Below are positions 35,401-44,400 of a DNA stretch of 64,000 bases, piece by piece (position 1 is the first letter of the stretch; every line of letters starts with the position of its first letter). Origin of the DNA: Mnemiopsis leidyi (Eukaryota; Ctenophora; Tentaculata; Lobata; Bolinopsidae). The notes under the pieces are model-generated. The model did not search any database and was not told where the DNA came from. It saw nothing but the letters and a program-made list of their open reading frames with translations. Where the stretch lies: contig JH153136.1 of the NCBI GenBank assembly GCA_000226015.1, forward strand, positions 123,174 to 187,173. Direction: 5' to 3'. The position numbers and the translations under genes were made by a program.

Positions 35401-38400
35401 TCCTTATATGTGACTTAGGGTCAGCTAGATTGAAGTGAACGAATTCAGTTTTAGAGGGGTGAATAAGTCCTACTGTTGAAAAATCTCTCTAGCTATGGGT
35501 TACATTTCTTGGAGAGGAGCAAGTTCGGTGTTATTAAAGTCAATGTCTTCAGAATAACCTGTTTCGAGTGGCATCTCCTACCTATGTCACCTATGTCCAG
35601 CTTCGTTGAATTTCAACAGGGCCATCACATTGTGTGACCACCCCAGAGAGCAGAAGCTTCTCGATCAGTTCTCCAGCACATGAATTATTTTGTGACAGGT
35701 GTATTGGAATAGGGTGGTTTACTACATAGGGTACTGCTTAAACCCGTAACTTTAGAAAGTACTGATCTTAGGTGTATGAGTGCAGCAGCTTCAACTACAG
35801 TAAACAGGTTTCCAGATAGCGCATCTCCTTAAAAAGCTCCAGGTGTGCTTTGGAACTCAACTGATATAGAGCTATTGACTTTCACTTTCAATACTGTATT
35901 CGAAAGTAGAGTAGAGTCGGGTATAACTACGGCAATTAAATTGTAGATTAGAGTCATGCATAACCACGGCAATTTAATTGTGTTTACAGGCTTTTGTGAT
36001 TAGGCTAAAAACATTATTGCCGTTGGTCAATCACAGTCTAGTATTGTAGTATTTATCTTCCAGGAGCCCCTTCAGTATAACTGTAAAAGCCTGGGTACAG
36101 GTGTAACAAATACAAATAAAGATGTGTTCGCCTAGTGGTAGGATTATAGAGGTTAAGTAAAACGCGTTATTAGAATAAATTTCGGTACTACTGTCGAATC
36201 CCGTTGCTGGTGGGGCGCCAGCGAGGCGCCGGTTAGGCGCCGGAGGAGGCCAGTGCAGTATACGTCTTGTTGATTTTAGAGCAGGGAAGTGCCGATGAGA
36301 ATTTTATTTTCAATTTTTCATTCAGCTAGGACATTTTTTATTGGGGTTTATATCGCTATTGAGAAATGTTAAAGAGAAATGCATGACTTGGATACTCTAT
36401 ACTAATCTGGGTAAAAATATATAATCAAAATGATACTGATAAAATAATATATTAATATCTATAAAATAATATAATATCTATAAGATTTATAGATACCGTG
36501 CTTTCAGCTATACAATAATATCTATAAAAGTTAACTATGTCACGCCGTAGCTAGACAATGTCCGACTTGATCGTCAAATTTGGAGCCCGCTATTTGGGGC
36601 TATCAGGTCCTGTTTAATAGTTCCAAGATGGAAGCACGCTGTTTAACTATGGCCGTTTACCGGTTTAACCTTATCTGGTGCCCTGCTATAACACGGCTCG
36701 TAAACAAGGATCGGCCTGATAAGGACGGTCCGTGCAGGTTGACACCGTGCTTTCAGCTATATAATACCTAACTTAAGGAATGCAAAGAAGAGCATGGCGA
36801 CGATACAGGGCTCACTTCATCAGTTTGCACGACAGGTCACTGTTTGCAATCGTTCAAAACTCATAAAGAAAGTCTGAGGATGATAGTTAGAAAGGGGATG
36901 CTGGTAAGCTGTTGAGGACGATGCTACCACTCGTAAAACTTCCGTTTCGACTTTTGATAACGCTAAACGTCGCTCTTCTCAAGTGAAAACGAGGTCAACA
37001 CTACAAGGGGGAAAAAGGGAGAGGCCCCGAACCAGTGTAGCGGCACCCTACCGGCAACGAGATTCGTAATGTTATAACATTTTCAATAATTCTATGTATA
37101 TTGCTCTACACTTTTGCCGTACTACTGTTCATCATTTATTTTAAACTCAACACTTGTGCTAGGAACATTTCCCTGCGTTTGATTAATTATTATCATTATT
37201 ATACTGTGTCTCAACAAGAGGTATCGATTGCTAGGACAACAAGACCCAGCCCTCGGAAGTAAATCTCCCGATCCGAGGTCATTATTATTAATTTCTATTG
37301 AAAGAAGTGAAACAGAGGAAACAACGTTTTCGTCGGACATATCATTACTAGACCCAGCTTTCGGCTCGGCAAATAATAAGGGTAACTTCAAAATGGATAT
37401 CGTTGAATTGACGTTGCAGTGCTGTGTTGCTAAGGGAGATATGACCAAATATTGGCAATTGACCCTGTCTAACACAGCCAGAGTGTGCCAATCTTTGCTG
37501 CTATTTTCTTGCACTCAGGTCATCATATTATACATAAACTGAGCCATAAAAATTGCGAATTTGAAATGAATCGTGAAAAGCATATAATAGTAGCACTGGC
37601 AAGCGCCAAGACAGGCACCGAGCTTTGATAGACCTCGGGCCCTTGACCTTAGCTGTGATTCAAAAACTTTATTTCTCATTTTATTCTATTTTTGGGGTGC
37701 GGTAAAACAAGTTATATAGAATTAAACATTTCTGTATCGCCTTCAGCCATATAACTTTCCAATTAAACAATGACCAGAAAATGATGCATGTTCCTGTCCC
37801 CAAGATCTGGTTGAGGATGGTGCTGCCATTACTAATTATTCTCAAAGCTGGTTCCGGAAAGTTAGAAGACAGTTCAGGTGACGGGACACAACAGTGGCCA
37901 GAAATTTCAAGAAATCTAATATCTCATTATCACTCGACAGCAACAATCTTGGCTACACCCGTGTTAAACTTAAATTTTCAAAGTCATTCCGGTAGCATAA
38001 AATGTGCTGCTATTGCCGTTAACTTAAGGCACACACGGTTCAATAACTTGAAGGGCAAATTTGAAATCCTGCTTAAACGGCCTTCATTTTACGAAGCAGT
38101 TTCGCTCCGAGTCAAAGACGGCAAAACAGAAATCTGCCCAATGGACATTAACTTCTTTGAACTTTACGATTATTGGGCAGAATACCCTGAAATAGAAAAT
38201 CTAGCCTTTGCCGATGATAACACATTCCAATGCGAGGTTGCAGTTGTTGAAAAATGCAACAAATATAGCGTTTGTTCGACGGACGAGTGTAACTGTAACG
38301 ATGGTGAGGTCATGTATTGCCCCACGCGTTCAGGAGAGGTGGCATGCATTGCTTATTCGAACATATGTGACGGAATCATGGACTGCATGGACGGAAGTGA

Positions 38401-41400
38401 CGAGTGTTTCTGTCCTGACATCTACGATCTGACTTGTCACAAGTTTCCACAGTTAAAGAGGCTTTGTATCAATGAGATATTTTACTGCACTTACCAGTGG
38501 TTGATTGAGAGTTTGGCTTGTGAGGGACTCCCATCAGACGTAAACTGCACATATATCACACAAGGTGATGGTCTTGCAGCATATAAATCACCTTTTGTTT
38601 TATGTTTAGAAAACAAATTTCAGACTCTAGCTTATACTCCAAAACAATCAGGGGAATCGCTTTGTCAAACCTCATGTTCATCAAAAGCCGAGCTAGCACA
38701 GTGGAGCGGGTTTTGCAAACATATAACATTTACTACTACTAACAGTTTGAAAATAAACTTCAACTGCAATACCATTGACGAACATAGGGGATTTCAAATG
38801 TATCATTTATCCGTGATCTGTGACGGGAAAGAGGACTGCAGTAACAGTGCTGATGAGCTTAATTGTCCAGGACGATTTTACTGTTCGACAAATGAGTATG
38901 TTACGTGGATAAACAAAAGCCGTGTATGTGACAAGAGAAAAGATTGCAGCAACGGGAAAGATGAGTGCGCGGGTTGTGAAATGGACGGTTTAGCTTCCAA
39001 TGAACTTCTGGTAAGATCCAGGATCATTGGAGCCATCACGGTTCTGGTCGGCATCGGAATAATAATAATCAACATCTTCGTTGGTTATCAAACCTTCCAG
39101 CAGTCGCACGACACAAAAGCCGCCCAAATAGACAGAATATTGCGGCTCCAAATATGCTTTTACGACCTATTGATGGGCCTATATCTGTTACTCTTAGTCA
39201 TTGCAGCAATCGCATTACGTTTCAAAGGTGAGTATTGCAAATATGACGAAGAGTGGAGGGCCAGCCTCCAATGCATGGTACTTGGGATTATCTTTTCAAC
39301 TTCGTCCCATGGGTCCTTGTTGATCATCGCCGTTATGAGCATTATAAGGTGTATAAAATGCATCAGAGGCAATACTGTGGAGTTTTCTACCCGAAAAATC
39401 GTGGCGATCACAGCAGTGGTGTCTTTGTTCAACACACTTCATGCCATCTTACCCATCTTACCTGTATACCAGCTACAAAACTTCTTCCGGACAAGCATCT
39501 ATTTGGTTGCCGTGGAGAAGAATCCTTTCATGCAACACAGAGTTGGAACCAGCATGATGGAGCAAGCTCATAAACTGCACCGCTTCTACTATAACAACAG
39601 CTCAACCTCGGACATAGCCCTGATATTGAACGATCTCAAACACGTTAACCTAACTTCGGATGACACGATTTTCGACGTATCTGACATTGGATACTACGGG
39701 AACACTCCACTATGCGTGTCTAACATATTCAAGACGCAAGAGAGTTATAAACCCTACAAAATGGCATACTGCATCATTCTGTCTATGCTTTTGATAGCCG
39801 TTTCATTGGCATATGTCACCATTGTCTGCAGGGCAAGGTGGTCTGAACGGGATGCTGGCCCTCAGAACAATAACAACACTTCCAAATTAACCCTCAAAGT
39901 TTCCCTCATGATTATCACACAGCTGGCTAGTTGGGTCTCCTTTATTGTTGCAGTGGTGATCTTTGAGTTTACTGGCAACGATCCTTCAGTCAAAATATTT
40001 GAGATATTTGCCTTGATTGTCATCCCGATCAACAGCTTGCTTAATCCAGTGTTTTACAGTGGATTGTATAACGCAATGTTGTCCGGCATGTGGAATGTAT
40101 GGAGGAAAATCGTAGGAAAGGTCAATGTTCAGAATATTTAGTATAAACCATAAAAACTAAATAAAACGTAGTGCGTAATTTATTTTTCAAGCTGTTCGTG
40201 GGAGATTTTGTGTGCTGGCTGTTGGAGTGTATTTTTTGGAAAACTACTATCACATGAAAAGTCGTCTTCCTTGGTATGGCAATTAAAAGTTTTATCATCG
40301 ATGATTGAGTTACCAATAAGTGGAAAAGCAGGTTGAAATTCAAAAAGATAAACGAAAATTGTAAGTAAATACGACGTGATTAGAATGAACAACGATTCAG
40401 CTGATTGGGCACTAGAAAGAATGAACAAGTACAGTGGACCTCAGACAGATGCCGAAGAAACAAGTTCTGCAAGGTCCTTTCTGAAAATTTCGAGAACTTC
40501 AGTGACCCTTTTTCTGCCCACGGCAGATTGCACTTTTTTTATCGAAAAAATATTCAAAATATTACAGTAATTAATTACATTAATAAATATACGAACACAC
40601 TTAAATGAAATATGCTCTAAATCTAAGGCCTTTGCTGTAACATAATGACTGGATATCAAAAACGAAGTTATCGGCTAGCAAGCTGGCACGTACACAAGAA
40701 AGCCCCTTCAAAGATGAAATTAACAAAGAATGTTTGATATTTGAACAAAGAGTGAAAAGATTATAAATAGTTCAGTTCAACAACTTTACCTGTTCCGAAG
40801 AAATTTAATAAAAAGGAAAGAAAGTAGTGGACGTTGAAGACTGTAGAAATGATCAAAAAGAGAAACAAAAATATGATGTGAGCGCCGAACGGTCTCTCTA
40901 ATAATAATGAATAAAAGGGGTGAGTTAAAGATATGAACATTGCATTCCATATCACAGATCTGATCATGACCAATTAAACTACTCAGCTCCTACATCAACG
41001 GTATTGAGACACTGTGCCCATTATGTGCTACAATATTCCAACTGTGAAATTATAATTGATACACAAAATTTGAGAAAATAAATATCTTAAAGGGATTGAT
41101 TCTAAGTTTGAACTAATATTTCTAAACTGTAAGTGTGACGGGTGAATCAAATTACAAAGTAATTACAAAGTCATTGCTTTTCAGGACACAATACACTTTG
41201 CTGTAACTCTACCGTAGCGTCCATGGTAATTTGAAACAGTGAGAATCTGGTGGCTCCGCCGTAGCTTCCAACCCTTTTTAAAAAGCTCCGCCGTAGCGTC
41301 CTCCGCTGTAGCGTCCGCCGCCGCAGCGTCGGTCCCTATGCATGTAGCTAGGTTGCTTCGGTATATGTCGACAAGTATTTTAATATTTGGGGAAAATTTG

Positions 41401-44400
41401 GAGTGAATTTAACTTCTGAGCATGAGTTTTAGCATGGCACGTCATTCATTCTTTTAGCTCTTACAGTTCTTTTTATTTGATATTCAGTTAGATTTACCTA
41501 ATATTAACATTTTTAGCTAGCCGATGGTATTCAGAGGGCATTAATGTAATGTACTGTGAACTGGTCCCAAGTCCAGTCGCCATCTTGTCATTTATGTCAA
41601 ATAACCGTGTTTAGTCATTGACTACTGATATATCATTTATGATCTAACATGCTAGAAAGAAGTTGAAAAAGAGCAGGACCGACTTTTTTGCAGTATGTTA
41701 TAATATTTTCTGGTAGTCAGAAAATCTGAGGATGGAAATAATAAGCGCCTGTTAGTGAACCTTGCGGGCCAATTCGTGTTGGGGGAAGGGTCACAATTTT
41801 CAGTATCACGTGACAGCGATAGACCAATAAGAAGTTCTGTGCGGCCAATCATTATTGAGTAACACTATAACGTAATAAAAACGTTTTTTGAGCATTCCCA
41901 AAAATAAATTCCTCCTCACAATACTAATTAACCAACAGTTAGCCATGAATTAAAAGCTATTGTACTATATTCTATAATTATCACTGAGCCTCAGAATTAG
42001 AATGTCTAATTGAATTTCGGCTAGATATTATACGGTATACCCGAACTGCAAACAGGTACAATAAACACACAACAAAGAACGGGAAAGAGAATCACCGGTA
42101 CAGGAAATTTTTGTGCAACGGTATGACACGAAGATGAAGGATTAATACTCTGACAATGTAATGTAAATGATTGCATATTAAGCAAATAAACTACGTTAAA
42201 TAGCGATGTTGCAACATAATATTTTATCAACCAGCTCTACAAATAATCTATAAATAGGCTATAAGACAAGGTTCAAGACAGCGGCTGCGTGCACTGTACA
42301 GTGCACATTATCGAGAAACATTACTTATATGTCACATAAAGTAGCAATAGAGACAGTGACAGTTAGACCATGGGATCCTCAAATATTGCACAAGACGTAG
42401 TAGTTATTGCACATTACATAGAAGTTTATTGCACAAGATATGTCAATTGAATGAGCCGATAAGGCGTGATGCCTGCGAGTGATGATTATTCAACTTTCTA
42501 TGAGAGCAGAAAGTAAAGTCAACCACAATCGTAAAGCAATATAGAGCCGATAGAATGATACATATTATGCAATGCCACCCTGGGATGATAATCAATTGAA
42601 AAACAACCACAGTGAGACAGAAACTTTAAAGTCCACGATTTTAAACAACCTTCGTTGCCAGTTAAAACACAAGGATATGTCGTGGGTTGCGATTGAAATT
42701 TTTGCACGTTATATGTACTTGAATCAAAGTCTATTCAATATTTTTAAGTCTTGTATATAAATCAAATGTGGGCAATGACTGAGTAATTGTTTAAACACAT
42801 TCAAAAGTTGAGCTCCTGAAAAATGAATGCCCGTTGTTTCAGTAAGCACGGCTTTCAACGTTTTCCACAACAAAAGGGTCCGATGCCAGAACATATTTAC
42901 TTTTTTTAGTTAAAATATCATGACTAAACATTGTAATTGGTCGAATTATAACATGAAGCTAAAAGACTAGAACTTCAATCCAATCTGTGGAAGCGTGAAT
43001 TTTTACTGAAAAAATGGCTTGTCGCCAACCGTCATTTCTCTTACTGAGTATTCTTGACTATTCTCGACAGAAACAAATTTATTTACCAAATCAGAATGCC
43101 AGTAAAACAAGACGCAAAATCATTATCATGGTAGCATTGTAGGAATCTGGCAAGAACGAACAAGTTAAGCTACCACTCAGCTCACGGTAGTACAGGTCAA
43201 GACAGGACATGGCAACAGAATGGGTTTGATACCACCGACATAACATGCCACCCATCTTATGCACACTTCGCTATATGATATCACTAACTATATCGGAAAT
43301 AAAGCTTAAGGGACGGGAGATTTGTTTTTGAATCTTGCTGTAATTTGATTACCCTGCATTTATGTGGCTTTTTCAAGTTATTGCAATGAAGCTGGAAACG
43401 TCATTGGTCAATGTGATGTAATAAATGTAGGCACTTGAAATGGTTAAGTACATGACCAGAAATGGTGTGGTTAATATGGCCTTCTTTGAAACTTCTATGA
43501 TAAAAGGACGATGTAAGTCGTGATGATCATTTTTGTTGTTCCAACAAGTGCGATTTTCACTTTCAACAAATGCGATCTTCATTTGTTGGGACCACAACAT
43601 GATCATCACGACTTTCATCGTCCTTTTTATTGTAAAAATGACCAGAAATGATCAAGAGACTTAAATCGTGGCAAACAGCTAACACCATGTGTTTCCGTTA
43701 TAAATCATAAGTCTCAGGGATACTGTAGAGAAAAGGTGACCATGACGTCATGTTAACGAGCTTAAAGCAAAAATGAATCACGTGAAAATCACGTGACCCA
43801 CACATACCTCTTTTCAGGAATTTTCTTTTTGGGGTGGTTTTAGCGGGTGGAGGGGGCATCAACTGTTTGTCTAGCTCCTTACGTTCTTCCTCCTGTATTG
43901 TTGTGTTTATTACTGTATGAAGTGGGTTAAATTCAACCCAGCCTAATGTAGAAGGCAATATAATACATTTCTTATATCAAATTTAGGGCGAAAAACATTT
44001 ATGAGCCCACGACGTGTGCCCTAAAATCGCTTTAAAACTACAGTTACTAACATGGATTCAGAATCTAAATAGAAGATAATGTTGTGTGGAAATACGGAGG
44101 AAGCATGTTATGGTGGTACAGAGGTACATTAAGTTAGAGCAGTAAATTAATGAGGGAGAGAATGGCTCGCTTGCATATAACCACTTACCCAGCAGTTTAA
44201 GCTATTACACAATAGGTACACAGAGACACCATGCTATTAGATATATAGCCTTGCTTGACCAAGACTTTGTGTAAGTACAATAGAAAATGAACCAATCAGC
44301 AGTTTCACGCCAACCACGTGACTTATCACAAGCTGAGTTGAGATTTTGATTATCCCCACTGTAAGAATTTACCTGTTTTGAAGCACTTTCTTTTCTTAAT

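Noticed and set aside
36126-36200. tRNA gene
   Set aside because: A- and B-box-like words are present but no cloverleaf or acceptor stem can be drawn; kept only as a possible SINE head.
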